From NCBI GenBank assembly GCA_001464835.1, contig LNDS01000004.1, positions 1 to 64,000 of the forward strand: a DNA stretch of 64,000 nt. The letters are read 5' to 3'. The DNA comes from Rhizobiales bacterium Ga0077525 (GTDB lineage Bacteria; Pseudomonadota; Alphaproteobacteria; Rhizobiales; Xanthobacteraceae). Below the pieces are notes generated by a model. The model was given only the letters and a program-made list of their open reading frames with translations, made no database searches and was not told the origin of the DNA. The position numbers and the translations under genes are program-made. Numbering within the stretch: the first letter of the stretch is position 1; each line of letters starts with the position of its first letter. Positions 10,149 through 17,534 of this stretch are shown piece after piece.

Positions 10149-10535
10149 ATGCCGTCCGCACTCGTCGCAAAGCATGCGCTGGATCAGGCCTGGTATTTCG
10201 ACCTGGCCGCACACAATGAGCGGCAGCGAAAGCTGCGCCATGCGCTGACCAGAAAACTGCAATCGGCGCTTGAGCGTGAAGCGGCGCTGCGGCAGGAAAA
10301 CGCCGCGCTCGTGAATCGCCAGCGCGAACGGGCGGCGGACATCGAGCACGGGCTGTTCGAAATGGCGCATCGCCTGCAAGGCCTGTGCGCCGATCTCGGT
10401 CCCCTGCTGTTTGACGAAGATAACGCCGTGCCGATCGGCCCGATCGTCGCCGATATCCTGACGTCAGCCGCAGACGCGCTTCAACATGCGCAGGCTCTCG
10501 CCAATAGCTGCCGCGACGGCTTCGTCATGAGATAA
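10149..10535 (+). CDS. Hypothetical coiled-coil protein
   Basis: A 128-residue soluble protein with a charged central helix (about residues 24-70, rich in Arg, Glu, Gln and Ala) likely to form a coiled coil, and no recognised domain. The ATG follows a weak GGGAG. The 3' end overlaps the convergent pncC-like gene by 72 bases, which lowers confidence, but no other frame here looks more coding. Function unknown. Confidence 0.5.
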   Translation: MPSALVAKHALDQAWYFDLAAHNERQRKLRHALTRKLQSALEREAALRQENAALVNRQRERAADIEHGLFEMAHRLQGLCADLGPLLFDEDNAVPIGPIVADILTSAADALQHAQALANSCRDGFVMR

Positions 10536-10976
10536 GCCTTTGAAGTGGCGCCGTGCGACCAGCGGCGCGCCGCCTTTTTTCGCCGCGCAGAAATACATCA
10601 GGCCGACGGGATTGCCGTCTTCGTCGGGCTCCGGGCCGGCGACGCCGGTGACAGCGACAGCGACGTCGGCGGGCGAGCGGTGCAAGGCACCCACGGCCAT
10701 CGCTTCGGCAACTTCGGCGCAAACGGCGGTTTTTTGCGCCAGCAATTGCGGATCGACCCCCAGCGTCTGCGTCTTCATGTCTTTGGTGTAGGCGACAAAG
10801 CCACCTTCAAGGCGGTCGCCTGCGCCCGGCACCCGCGACAGCATGTTGGCGATCGCGCCAGCGGTGCAGGATTCCGCCGTCACCAGCGTGACGCCGCATG
10901 ACCGGGCGGTGGCGATGACGTCGGCCGCCAGCCTCTCGATGTCGTCGGCGTCGATGTCCGCAGTGGTGATGTCCAT
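10464..10976 (-). CDS. pncC: Nicotinamide-nucleotide amidohydrolase (CinA C-terminal domain)
   Basis: A 170-residue stand-alone CinA C-terminal domain. It shows the TAESCTAGAIANMLSRVPGA motif with the catalytic Ser region, EGGFVAYTKDMKTQTLGV, and the AVAVTGVAGPEPDEDGNPVG motif. The family deamidates nicotinamide mononucleotide to nicotinate mononucleotide in the pyridine nucleotide salvage cycle, in the cytosol. The length matches single-domain YgaD/PncC proteins rather than full CinA. The TTAxxxC-end overlaps the convergent small gene before it. The first residues (MDITTADIDADDIERLA) are acidic and not conserved, and the start is taken as the ATG at 10976. Confidence 0.93.
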   Translation of the reverse strand: MDITTADIDADDIERLAADVIATARSCGVTLVTAESCTAGAIANMLSRVPGAGDRLEGGFVAYTKDMKTQTLGVDPQLLAQKTAVCAEVAEAMAVGALHRSPADVAVAVTGVAGPEPDEDGNPVGLMYFCAAKKGGAPLVARRHFKGLSHDEAVAAAIGESLRMLKRVCG

Positions 10977-11141
10977 AGTGTCGATGTCCTTGGCGCGCCA
11001 CGGGCGCCTCTCTTATGCGCAGCCGGATTCAACTCTGATTGCTGCCCGTTGGTTCGCGCAGCGGCGCCACCTTGCGTGATTTTTGGAACTGAAAAGGCCG
11101 GCTTCGGGTTGATCGTCGAGACTGTGACAAGGAGAACGGCC

Positions 11142-11351
11142 ATGGGACTGGCGGCTTATTCGGTAAAGCGCGTCGATGACGGCTGGGGCGTGGAACACGG
11201 CGGCAAGATCGAGGGTTCCTACCTGTCGAAGGAATCGGCCTTCGAGGCGATCGCCATGGCGGCGTCGAACTCGATCAAGAACGGCCATGAAATACGCATT
11301 ACCGTGCCGGGAAGGGCCGAGGGCGAAGCGGCGCTCGGCGTTGATGGCTAG
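11142..11351 (+). CDS. Small DUF2188-like protein
   Basis: A 69-residue protein with the layout VDDGWGVEHGGKIEGSYLSKESAFEAI followed by a helix and GHEIRITVPG. This resembles small DUF2188-like proteins that bacteria encode in multiple copies. The function is unknown. The start is chosen at ATG 11142 because AAGGAG lies at 11129-11134, and the longer reading from 11049 has no ribosome site. Confidence 0.75.
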   Translation: MGLAAYSVKRVDDGWGVEHGGKIEGSYLSKESAFEAIAMAASNSIKNGHEIRITVPGRAEGEAALGVDG

Positions 11352-11488
11352 TTTTTTGGGCTGATTTTTGGGGGGACGGATTTTTCAAAATTATTTTTGG
11401 GCCGTCTGAAAAAAATTTTCGCCCATGGCGCCGGCGACGGAGAGTGGCTAGGCAGTCAAGCCGTTGACCGAAAAGGCGTTTTAGCACT

Positions 11489-11527
11489 TCCTAGGACTTA
11501 AAAAGTTTTTCAAGAATACTCCTAGGA
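11489..11527. promoter_or_regulatory. Paired TCCTAGGA palindromes (candidate operator)
   Basis: The perfect 8-bp palindrome TCCTAGGA occurs at 11489-11496 and 11520-11527, 31 bp apart, close to three turns of the helix. The second copy ends six bases before the -35 box at 11533, so a dimeric factor bound at both sites could contact polymerase. The binding factor is unknown. Confidence 0.5.
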
Positions 11528-11532
11528 TGATA

Positions 11533-11561
11533 TTGACAGCGTGACGCTCCTCCGCTATACA
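11533..11561 (+). promoter_or_regulatory. Sigma-70-type promoter
   Basis: TTGACA at 11533-11538 and TATACA at 11556-11561 are separated by exactly 17 bases, a near-consensus housekeeping promoter. Transcription would start near 11568 and run into the 50-codon gene at 11683, and possibly through to the terminator at 11893. Confidence 0.75.
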
Positions 11562-11682
11562 TTGGGCATACTCCACACATGCGCCTGGGGATTGGCGCTC
11601 GGAAATTGCTCCCGGTTGCTGTCCGGGGAACAGGTTGCCGCAGTTGGCGTTACCCTCGTGAAACCCAATGCGAGGAGCGACA

Positions 11683-11835
11683 ATGGCCAAAGTGGAAGAC
11701 GGACACATCGTGGAGACGGCGCGGGAAGCGCGCGGCGCCGAGCCCGGCCCCAGCGTGCGCTGGGTGCTCATCATCAGCACGTTCTCGGTGGCGGCCATCT
11801 TCGCCGGTCTCCTCGCCTATTACTTCGGGGGCTAG
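11683..11835 (+). CDS. 50-residue single-span membrane protein
   Basis: This small gene begins ATGGCCAAAGTG with GAGGAG (11672-11677) five bases upstream. The product has a charged, Glu/Arg-rich N-terminal third, then a hydrophobic segment (about residues 27-49: WVLIISTFSVAAIFAGLLAY) ending FGG. It is predicted to insert in the inner membrane with a short cytoplasmic head. It has its own strong promoter (11533) and an intrinsic terminator 58 bases after the stop, so it forms a monocistronic unit immediately upstream of the GTA cluster. Function unknown. The clear SD, promoter and terminator support a real gene despite its size. Confidence 0.75.
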   Translation: MAKVEDGHIVETAREARGAEPGPSVRWVLIISTFSVAAIFAGLLAYYFGG

Positions 11836-11892
11836 CGCCGGGATGAGCGCGCTGCTGCCGGCCTGACGCGGCTGGCTTTGACACGCATTTTA

Positions 11893-11920
11893 ACGCGCCG
11901 GATTTCCGGCGCGTTTTTTT
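11893..11920 (+). terminator. Intrinsic terminator before the GTA cluster
   Basis: The stem ACGCGCCGGA (11893-11902) pairs with TCCGGCGCGT (11905-11914) and is followed by a run of T to 11920. It separates the small membrane protein unit from the g1-position gene, which begins right after it. Confidence 0.9.
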
Positions 11921-12568
11921 ATGGGGGAGGGTGTCTTGGTCGCAAAAAGAGAAATCTCGCCTGAACTTTTGGCCGAGGCCAGACGGCTTTACGAACAGAC
12001 ATTGGCACCGGTTGATGACATTGCCGGCATGCTCCGGCTGTCGCGGTCCAATTTTTACAAACGGGTGCGTGAAGGCAACTGGCGCGGTCGCCGCGCCAAG
12101 GTCGGCACATTCCAGTTTGCCCGCGCCATCAGCGCCGCCGGCGCCGCGGCGCTGATGGCGCCCGCCGACCAGCCGCGCGCGCCAGTTGATTCCGATGTCG
12201 CACTCATCACGCCGCAGCAGCGTCTGGCGATCGCGGGAAAGATGCACGAGGCGGTCGAGGAGGGGATGGAGGCGATCAAGCGCATCATGCAGGTGGTCTC
12301 GCCGGGCGACCAGACCCAGGCCGAAGCTGGCGCCCGTACTGTCGCCCACGTCTCGCGCGCTTTGCGCGAGATGCAGGAACTGATGCAGCCCTCAACACCG
12401 AACGAGAAACCGGCCGATGACAGCGATGACGAACCGCCGCTCCAGGACATCGACGAATTTCGTCAAGAGCTTGCACGCAGGCTTCGCGGAATTATCGACG
12501 CTCGGCGAGCAAGACTATCAGGACGGCCTGGCGGAGCTGCTGCTGACGCTGAACAAGACGGAGTTTGA
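11921..12568 (+). CDS. GTA g1-position protein, small terminase-like
   Basis: A 215-residue protein with an N-terminal HTH (AEARRLYEQTLAPVDDIAGMLRLSRSNFYKRV), a middle Ala-rich and helical part, and an acidic/Arg-rich C-terminus. It lies directly upstream of, and overlaps, the large terminase gene, the place of the small terminase subunit (gp1) in GTAs and phages. DNA recognition for packaging is the likely role. The start may be ATG 11921 or TTG 11936, the latter five bases after a GGGGGAGG Shine-Dalgarno. The 152-bp overlap with the next gene is long and suggests one of the two starts is misplaced. Its HTH resembles that of the protein at 48-707. Confidence 0.75.
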   Translation: MGEGVLVAKREISPELLAEARRLYEQTLAPVDDIAGMLRLSRSNFYKRVREGNWRGRRAKVGTFQFARAISAAGAAALMAPADQPRAPVDSDVALITPQQRLAIAGKMHEAVEEGMEAIKRIMQVVSPGDQTQAEAGARTVAHVSRALREMQELMQPSTPNEKPADDSDDEPPLQDIDEFRQELARRLRGIIDARRARLSGRPGGAAADAEQDGV

Positions 12569-13811
12569 GCGGCTTCGAACCGACTTCGATCTGGTCGCGC
12601 ATCCGCATCAACGGGCGCCGGCGAAGGCGAATAACGGCCAGGACTGGACGACCTGGCTGATCCTCGGCGGACGCGGCGCCGGCAAGACGCGCGCCGGCGC
12701 CGAATGGGTGCGCGGCATCGCACTTACCGACCCAAAAGCCCGCATTGCGCTGGTCGGCGAGACCGAGCACGAGGTGCGCTCGGTGATGATCGAGGGCGTC
12801 TCCGGCCTGCTGACGATTCACGATTATCGCGAACGGCCGCAATGGCTGTCATCGCGCCGACGGCTGGAGTGGAAGAACGGCGCGGTGGCCGAAATGTATT
12901 CGGCGGAAAATTTCGAAGGCCTGCGCGGCCCGCAATTTTCCGCCGCCTGGTGCGATGAGCTTGCCAAGTGGCGTCATGCCGAAGCTACCTTTGACATGTT
13001 GCAGTTCGGACTGCGCCTTGGCGAGCGGCCGCGGCAAGTGGTGACGACCACGCCGCGGCCGATCGCGCTCATCAAGAAGCTGATCGCCGATCCGTCGACC
13101 GCGCTGACGCGGGCCTCGACGCGTGTCAATGCTTTCAATTTGTCGCCGGTCTTCGTCGAGCATGTGCTGACGCGCTATGGCGGCACGCGCATCGGCCGCC
13201 AGGAGATCGACGGCGAGATCATCGAGGAGCGCGCCGATGCTTTATGGACGCGCGCCGGGCTGGAGAGCTGCCGCGTCGAAGCGGCGGCGGCGAGCGAACT
13301 GAACCTGACGCGCATCGTTGTCGCGGTCGATCCGCCGGCTTCGAGCAAGAAGGGCTCGGACGCCTGCGGCATCGTCGCCGCCGGCCGCGCCGCCGACGGC
13401 ACCATCTATGTGCTCGAGGACGCCAGCGTCGCCGGCCTGACGCCGCAAGGCTGGGCGATGAAGGCCGTGGCCCTGTGGCGACGGCTCAAGGCCGACAGTT
13501 TGATCGCCGAAGCCAACCAGGGCGGCGATATGGTCAAGGCCGTGATCGTTGAGGCCGACCGCGAGGTGCCTGTCGTTCTGAAGCACGCGACGCGCGGCAA
13601 GTACCACCGCGCCGAACCGGTGTCGCAATTGTACGAGCAGCGCCGCGTCAAGCACGCCGGCGTTTTTCCGGCGCTGGAAGACGAGATGTGCGACTTCGGC
13701 ATCGATGGTTTGACGTCCGGCAAATCGCCCGACCGCATGGATGCGATGGTCTGGGCAGTGTCGGCCTTGACGTTCGGCGCGCGGGGCGAGCCGCGGATCA
13801 GGGGGCTTTAG
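12417..13811 (+). CDS. GTA/phage large terminase (gp2-like)
   Basis: A 464-residue DNA-packaging ATPase/nuclease. Walker A is GGRGAGKT at residues 84-91 and Walker B with catalytic Glu is AAWCDE ending at about residue 181. The coupling motif is near TTTPRP, and the RNase H-like nuclease begins with VVAVDPPAS (Asp 305), with later acidic residues near EANQGGD and SPDRMDA. It cuts and pumps DNA into the prohead. All key residues are present, so the enzyme looks functional. The start is uncertain (ATG 12417 or 12426), and both overlap the upstream gene. In GTAs this protein packages host DNA by headful, which is known for the family rather than visible here. Confidence 0.93.
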   Translation: MTAMTNRRSRTSTNFVKSLHAGFAELSTLGEQDYQDGLAELLLTLNKTEFERLRTDFDLVAHPHQRAPAKANNGQDWTTWLILGGRGAGKTRAGAEWVRGIALTDPKARIALVGETEHEVRSVMIEGVSGLLTIHDYRERPQWLSSRRRLEWKNGAVAEMYSAENFEGLRGPQFSAAWCDELAKWRHAEATFDMLQFGLRLGERPRQVVTTTPRPIALIKKLIADPSTALTRASTRVNAFNLSPVFVEHVLTRYGGTRIGRQEIDGEIIEERADALWTRAGLESCRVEAAAASELNLTRIVVAVDPPASSKKGSDACGIVAAGRAADGTIYVLEDASVAGLTPQGWAMKAVALWRRLKADSLIAEANQGGDMVKAVIVEADREVPVVLKHATRGKYHRAEPVSQLYEQRRVKHAGVFPALEDEMCDFGIDGLTSGKSPDRMDAMVWAVSALTFGARGEPRIRGL

Positions 13812-14072
13812 GGGCGAGCGCGCGTAAGGACTTAAGGCATAGCGAATTAAACTTAATCGCGGCAATCCGCCGCTGTTGCGCAATTTTCTGAGTCAGATTG
13901 CCGCAGCTCCGCAATATGTCGCAAGTTTTCGCGCCCGGATTAACCGAATACGGAGTTAGGCCGCCCGCGACGATGCAAGCGGGATAGGCTTGCCATCGTT
14001 TGGTCGCATTGCCCCTGTGGACGGGGGTTCGATCTCGCGGCCCAGGTGCCGCTCCTCATAGATGGTGGTTCA

Positions 14073-14660
14073 TTGATCAATCGACTTATCATTCCAGCGA
14101 TGGCGATCGTTGCGATCGTCTCGGCCTCGGCGGCTGATGCCAAGCCGAAGAAAGCAAACATGTCGTCGCAGGCACTGGTGACCTGCGATCAGCGCGGTTG
14201 CTCGGACAATCCGAGCGCGTCGGCGGCGTCGAAGTCGCAACGCGTCAGACCGCAACGCGCGGCCCAAAGGGCCGAAGCGGCGGTGGCAAGAGTCGCCGAC
14301 GCCAATGGCAACACGCCGGTCGTCGGCGGCTATGGCAACGGCAAGATTGTCGGCGGGCGGCCTTCCGGTTGCCCGCATCGTTTCTGCGGCTGCGCGGCTT
14401 CGCTCTATCTGTTTGGCGAGATTCGTCCGGAGCTGAATCTCGCGGCGAACTGGAAGCGGAAGTTTCCGCGCACCGAGCCGGCCTCCGGCATGGTGGCGGC
14501 GCGCAGCGGCCATGTGTTTGTGCTGATGAGCCACGTTGGCGGCGACGAGTGGATGGTGCATGACGGCAATTCCGGTGGCGGCCGCACCCGCGAGCATGTC
14601 CGCTCGATCCGCGGCTACACGATCGTCAATCCGCGCGCGACGGTGACGGCGCAGAACTAG
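14073..14660 (+). CDS. Secreted protein of unknown function
   Basis: A protein of about 195 residues with a signal peptide (LINRLIIPAMAIVAIVSASAADA) if started at TTG 14073, which has GGTGG five bases upstream; a GTG at 14046 would add nine residues. The mature part has two halves: an Ala/Arg-rich linker with CDQRGC, and a C-terminal domain containing CPHRFCGCAASLYLFGE, then SGHVFVLMSHVGGDEWMVHDGNSGG. The latter recalls CHAP-type or NlpC-type amidase folds (Cys near the start, then H and N), but the match is not clear enough to claim an enzyme. It lies between the terminase and portal genes, where GTAs normally have nothing, and is followed by a terminator. Confidence 0.7.
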   Translation: MINRLIIPAMAIVAIVSASAADAKPKKANMSSQALVTCDQRGCSDNPSASAASKSQRVRPQRAAQRAEAAVARVADANGNTPVVGGYGNGKIVGGRPSGCPHRFCGCAASLYLFGEIRPELNLAANWKRKFPRTEPASGMVAARSGHVFVLMSHVGGDEWMVHDGNSGGGRTREHVRSIRGYTIVNPRATVTAQN

Positions 14661-14691
14661 CGCCCTCGCATTCGCTTAAAGCAACACCGAC

Positions 14692-14720
14692 AAAAGGCCC
14701 GCTTCGTGCGGGCCTTTTTT
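14692..14720 (+). terminator. Intrinsic terminator inside the GTA cluster
   Basis: AAAAGGCCCGC (14692-14702) pairs with GCGGGCCTTTT (14708-14718) around a TTCGT loop, with a T run to 14720. It follows the secreted-protein gene and would separate the terminase unit from the portal unit, so the portal gene probably has its own promoter. Confidence 0.92.
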
Positions 14721-14872
14721 ATTCGGTGCGGTAAACGCGGTGCTTCGGGGCGACGACGTGAAGTGCTTATGAGCTTAACTGGCGTGCTCGGCGGGGTGGC
14801 GCGGTCATAGGCGGCTTATGCTTGGTCGCACGCACCATTTGCGCGCGTGCTTTGCATATTGACAGGAAAACC

Positions 14873-16060
14873 ATGCTCGACACACTCAAAGCCTTGCTCC
14901 GTGCTCCGGAGCGGAAACAATCGCGCACGTCCCGCCTCATCGCCATCGAATCGGGCGGCCGCGCGCGCTGGACGCCGCGTGACTACGCGGCGCTGACTCG
15001 CGAGGGTTATACGAAGAATGCCATTGTGCACCGCGCGGTGCGGCTGATCGCAGAGAGCGTTGGCGGCATTTCGTTCCTGTTGCAGGAGGGCGCGGCCGAG
15101 CACGCGGCGCATCCGCTGCTCGATCTCATCGCGCGGCCCAATCCGCGCCAGGACGGGGCGGCGTTTCTCGAAAGCGTTGCCTCGCATCTGCTGCTCGCCG
15201 GCAATGCCTATGTCGAGGCGGTGAGCCTCGATGGTGAAGGCGCCAGCAACGTGCGCGAGCTGTACGCGCTGCGGCCCGACCGCATGAAGGTGGTGCCGGG
15301 GCCGGACGGCTGGCCGCAGGGCTTCGACTATACGGTGGCCGGGCATACGGTGCGTTTCGAGCAGGCAGCGGCGCAGCCGCCGATCCTGCATCTGACCTTG
15401 TTCAACCCGCTCGACGACTATTACGGCCTGTCGCCGCTCGAGGCGGCGGCGACCGCGGTCGATACGCACAACGCCGCCGCCAAGTGGAACAAGGCGCTGC
15501 TCGACAATGCGGCGCGGCCTTCCGGCGCTCTGGTTTATGCCGGCGCCGAAGGCGCGGTGATGGCCGACGCGCAATTCGAACGGCTGAAGAAGGAGCTCGG
15601 CGATCAATACGCCGGCACGGCCAATGCCGGACGGCCGATGCTGCTCGAAGGCGGCCTCGACTGGAAGGCGATGTCGCTGTCGCCGAAGGACATGGACTTC
15701 ATGGAGGCCAAGCATTCCGCGGCGCGCGAGATCGCGCTGGCGTTCGGCGTGCCGCCGATGCTGCTCGCCATTCCCGGCGACAACACCTATTCGAACTACG
15801 CCGAGGCCAACCGGGTGTTCTGGCGCGGCAGCGTGCTGCCTCTCGCCAACCGCATCGGCGCGGCGCTGACGCAATGGCTGGCGCCGAGCTTCGGCGCGGG
15901 CTTGTCGCTGGTTGCCGATGCCGACAAGATCGAGGCGCTGTCGGCTGATCGCGCTGCTTTATGGGAGCGGGTCACCAAGGCGCCGTTCCTCACCGTCAAC
16001 GAGCAACGCGCGGCGACCGGCTACGGCGCGGTCGCCGGCGGCGATACGTTCGGCTCATAG
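14873..16060 (+). CDS. GTA/phage portal protein (gp3-like)
   Basis: A 395-residue HK97-family portal. Diagnostic stretches are YTKNAIVHRAVRLIAESVGG near residue 50, the HPLLDLIARPNP motif, LLLAGNAYVE, the IPGDNTYSNYAEANRVFW signature near residue 310 and LTVNEQRAATGY near the end. The protein forms the dodecameric ring at the capsid vertex through which DNA passes. The start is ATG 14873, with AGGAAA just upstream; the earlier in-frame start at 14822 adds 17 residues not expected in the family. The length is normal for GTA gp3. Confidence 0.95.
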   Translation: MLDTLKALLRAPERKQSRTSRLIAIESGGRARWTPRDYAALTREGYTKNAIVHRAVRLIAESVGGISFLLQEGAAEHAAHPLLDLIARPNPRQDGAAFLESVASHLLLAGNAYVEAVSLDGEGASNVRELYALRPDRMKVVPGPDGWPQGFDYTVAGHTVRFEQAAAQPPILHLTLFNPLDDYYGLSPLEAAATAVDTHNAAAKWNKALLDNAARPSGALVYAGAEGAVMADAQFERLKKELGDQYAGTANAGRPMLLEGGLDWKAMSLSPKDMDFMEAKHSAAREIALAFGVPPMLLAIPGDNTYSNYAEANRVFWRGSVLPLANRIGAALTQWLAPSFGAGLSLVADADKIEALSADRAALWERVTKAPFLTVNEQRAATGYGAVAGGDTFGS

Positions 16061-16062
16061 CG

Positions 16063-16146
16063 GTCATTCCCGCGAGGCGGGGATCCAGCACTAAAAATCG
16101 ATACCGGGATTACTGGATCATCCGCCTTAGCGGGGATGATGACGGC
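16063..16146. repeat. Imperfect palindromic intergenic element
   Basis: TCATTCCCGCGAGGCGGGGATCCAG at the left is matched, inverted and imperfectly, by CTGGATCATCCGCCTTAGCGG followed by GGATGATGA at the right. Such mobile palindromes are common between genes in Bradyrhizobium-type genomes. It lies between the portal gene and the next small gene. Confidence 0.65.
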
Positions 16147-16163
16147 TGAGTGTGACGCTGGCC

Positions 16164-16349
16164 ATGCCCGACATCATCGCAACATTTACGCAGCGCGGCG
16201 ACCTCGCGCATCTGGCGCTGTTGCTGTGGGCTTTATCGGCGTCGGCACTGGCCTGGTTCGCGCTGCGCGAAGTCGCGGCGGCGAGCCGGCGCTTCGACGA
16301 ATTCGTGCGCGAACTGGCGCGCTTCAACGACACATTTGGAGGACGATGA
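16164..16349 (+). CDS. Small membrane protein at GTA g3.5 position
   Basis: A 61-residue protein with one strong hydrophobic helix (LAHLALLLWALSASALAWFAL, about residues 15-36), then a charged helical tail rich in Arg and Phe (RRFDEFVRELARFNDTF). It lies between portal and prohead protease genes, where Rhodobacter GTA has the small g3.5 gene. Sequence homology cannot be claimed. ATG 16164 or GTG 16152 could start it. Its stop overlaps the start of the next small gene, implying translational coupling. Confidence 0.65.
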   Translation: MPDIIATFTQRGDLAHLALLLWALSASALAWFALREVAAASRRFDEFVRELARFNDTFGGR

Positions 16350-16516
16350 TGGACAGTCTGCATACCGTGCTGCGCTCGATCCGCAATGAAACGAAAAGCC
16401 GTCGCGACCACATCAGCGTGTTTCGTGAATTTCTCGATCATCTCGATCGCGCCGCCAGGCGTCGTGAGAAATCGGTGAAGCCGCCGAAGAGCAAATCGCC
16501 GCGCGGCAAGCGTTAG
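16349..16516 (+). CDS. Small basic protein downstream of g3.5
   Basis: A 55-residue soluble protein, MDSLHTVLRSIRNE then a helical, Arg-rich centre and a Lys/Pro/Ser tail (KSVKPPKSKSPRGKR). GGAGGA at 16338-16343 is five bases from the ATG at 16349, a strong ribosome site, and the start overlaps the stop of the preceding gene. Function unknown. The basic tail might bind nucleic acid, which is inference. Confidence 0.6.
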   Translation: MDSLHTVLRSIRNETKSRRDHISVFREFLDHLDRAARRREKSVKPPKSKSPRGKR

Positions 16517-16534
16517 CCTTTCACATTCCACATC

Positions 16535-16632
16535 GACGTCGTCCCCGCGAAAGCGGGGACCCATATGCCGCGGTCTCTCGATGGGACACGGCGTATGGGT
16601 CCCGGCTCGCGCTTTCGCTTGGCCGGGACGAC
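16535..16632. repeat. Long imperfect palindromic repeat element
   Basis: CGTCGTCCCCGCGAAAGCGG at the left and CGCTTTCGCTTGGCCGGGAC at the right flank an inner pair ACCCATATGCCG / CGGCGTATGGGT, making a hairpin of nearly 100 bases. This is the widespread GTCGTCCCCGCGAAAGCGGGGACCCA-type element of rhizobial genomes. It ends 13 bases before the protease start and overlaps the region where a longer protease reading would begin. Confidence 0.75.
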
Positions 16633-16645
16633 AGCAGGAGGCGTC

Positions 16646-17269
16646 ATGCTCGCATCGTATGTTGAACCGACCGTCACCGCCGTGTTCGCGCCGCGCACGC
16701 GCATCGAAGCCGATGGCACGGTCGAAGGCTACGCCTCGCTGTTCGGCGAAATCGACCAGGCGCGCGACAAGGTCATGCCCGGCGCCTTCGCCGCGAGCTT
16801 GCGGCAACGGCCGGTGCGGCGCGTGCCGATGCTGTTTCAGCACGACCCGGCCGAGCCGGTCGGCGTCTGGCTGGACTTGCGCGAGGACCATCGCGGGCTT
16901 TATGCGCGCGGCCGTCTGATCCCCGAAGTGGCGCGCGGCCGTGAACTGCTGTCGTTGCTGCGCGAAGGCGCGATCGACGGCCTGTCGATCGGCTTTCGCA
17001 CCGAGAAGGGCCGCATCGATCCGAAGACGCGGGTGCGCAGCCTGCTCGCGGTCGACCTGTGGGAGATTTCCATCGTCACGTTCCCGCTGCTGGCGGGGGC
17101 GCGCGTGCGCGCGGTGAAGCAGGCGGGCGCCCCGCCGCGTGCTTCCTTCGCGCGCATGCGCGCCGAACAGGATTGGCGGGCGCTGATGGGCGGGCTTGGC
17201 GGGGCCGGGGAAACGGCGCGCGCGCCGGTCGTAACGAAGCTGCAACCCCCGGGCCGAAGCACCGTGTAA
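16646..17269 (+). CDS. GTA/phage prohead protease (gp4-like)
   Basis: A 207-residue HK97-family (S78-type) protease. Conserved elements are VEGYASLFGEIDQARDKVMPGAF, VPMLFQHDPAEPVGVW with the catalytic His (about residue 65), GAIDGLSIGFRTEK with the Ser (about 116) and LWEISIVTFPL. It trims the capsid scaffold during maturation and is encoded just before the capsid gene in normal GTAs. Here the capsid gene is displaced by 2.4 kb of inserted DNA. ATG 16646 is preceded by CAGGAGG, and a longer frame from 16565 begins inside a repeat and is rejected. Confidence 0.94.
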   Translation: MLASYVEPTVTAVFAPRTRIEADGTVEGYASLFGEIDQARDKVMPGAFAASLRQRPVRRVPMLFQHDPAEPVGVWLDLREDHRGLYARGRLIPEVARGRELLSLLREGAIDGLSIGFRTEKGRIDPKTRVRSLLAVDLWEISIVTFPLLAGARVRAVKQAGAPPRASFARMRAEQDWRALMGGLGGAGETARAPVVTKLQPPGRSTV

Positions 17270-17372
17270 CAAACTGGAAAACCGCTCTCGAACTGTTATC
17301 GAATGTGTGTTGCGGATTTACAACACGCATTGAAAAAGTTGGTATTTTTGGAACAAAAACACAACTAAGGGT

Positions 17373-17412
17373 ATTGACGTGTACTAGGGCCATTGACGGA
17401 CCCGTCTAGGGC
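17373..17412. repeat. Two ATTGACG...CTAGGGC direct units
   Basis: ATTGACG (17373-17379) with CTAGGGC (17384-17390) is repeated as ATTGACG (17392-17398) with CTAGGGC (17406-17412), with unequal spacers of 4 and 7 bases. TTGACG resembles a -35 box, so these may be overlapping promoter or operator elements. Confidence 0.5.
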
Positions 17413-17462
17413 GGGGAAAAGTAACCTTGCTTCGAAGATGCTTTGGGGACGACCATAAATCT

Positions 17463-17534
17463 AAGTAGGGTCGACTTGGATATGGTATGTGGGGTAGAGA
17501 TGCCCTATATGGGGGGTGGCGAGAAGTAGGGTCG
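17463..17534. repeat. AAGTAGGGTCG direct repeat pair
   Basis: The 11-mer AAGTAGGGTCG occurs at 17463-17473 and 17524-17534, 61 bp apart. A related GGGTAGAGATG lies between them. These are candidate regulatory sites or insertion scars, with no further evidence. Confidence 0.45.

Larger units (their letters stand above)
11352..11682. other. Regulatory intergenic region, T-rich
   Basis: These 331 bases contain no gene. The first third has several runs of T and G (about 11352-11425). Two copies of the palindrome TCCTAGGA lie at 11489 and 11520, and a near-consensus promoter at 11533 drives towards the small membrane protein at 11683, leaving a leader of about 115 bases. Confidence 0.6.

Noticed and set aside
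16565-16645. A longer N-terminus for the prohead protease
   Set aside because: It begins inside a palindromic repeat and lacks a ribosome site, whereas CAGGAGG precedes the ATG at 16646.
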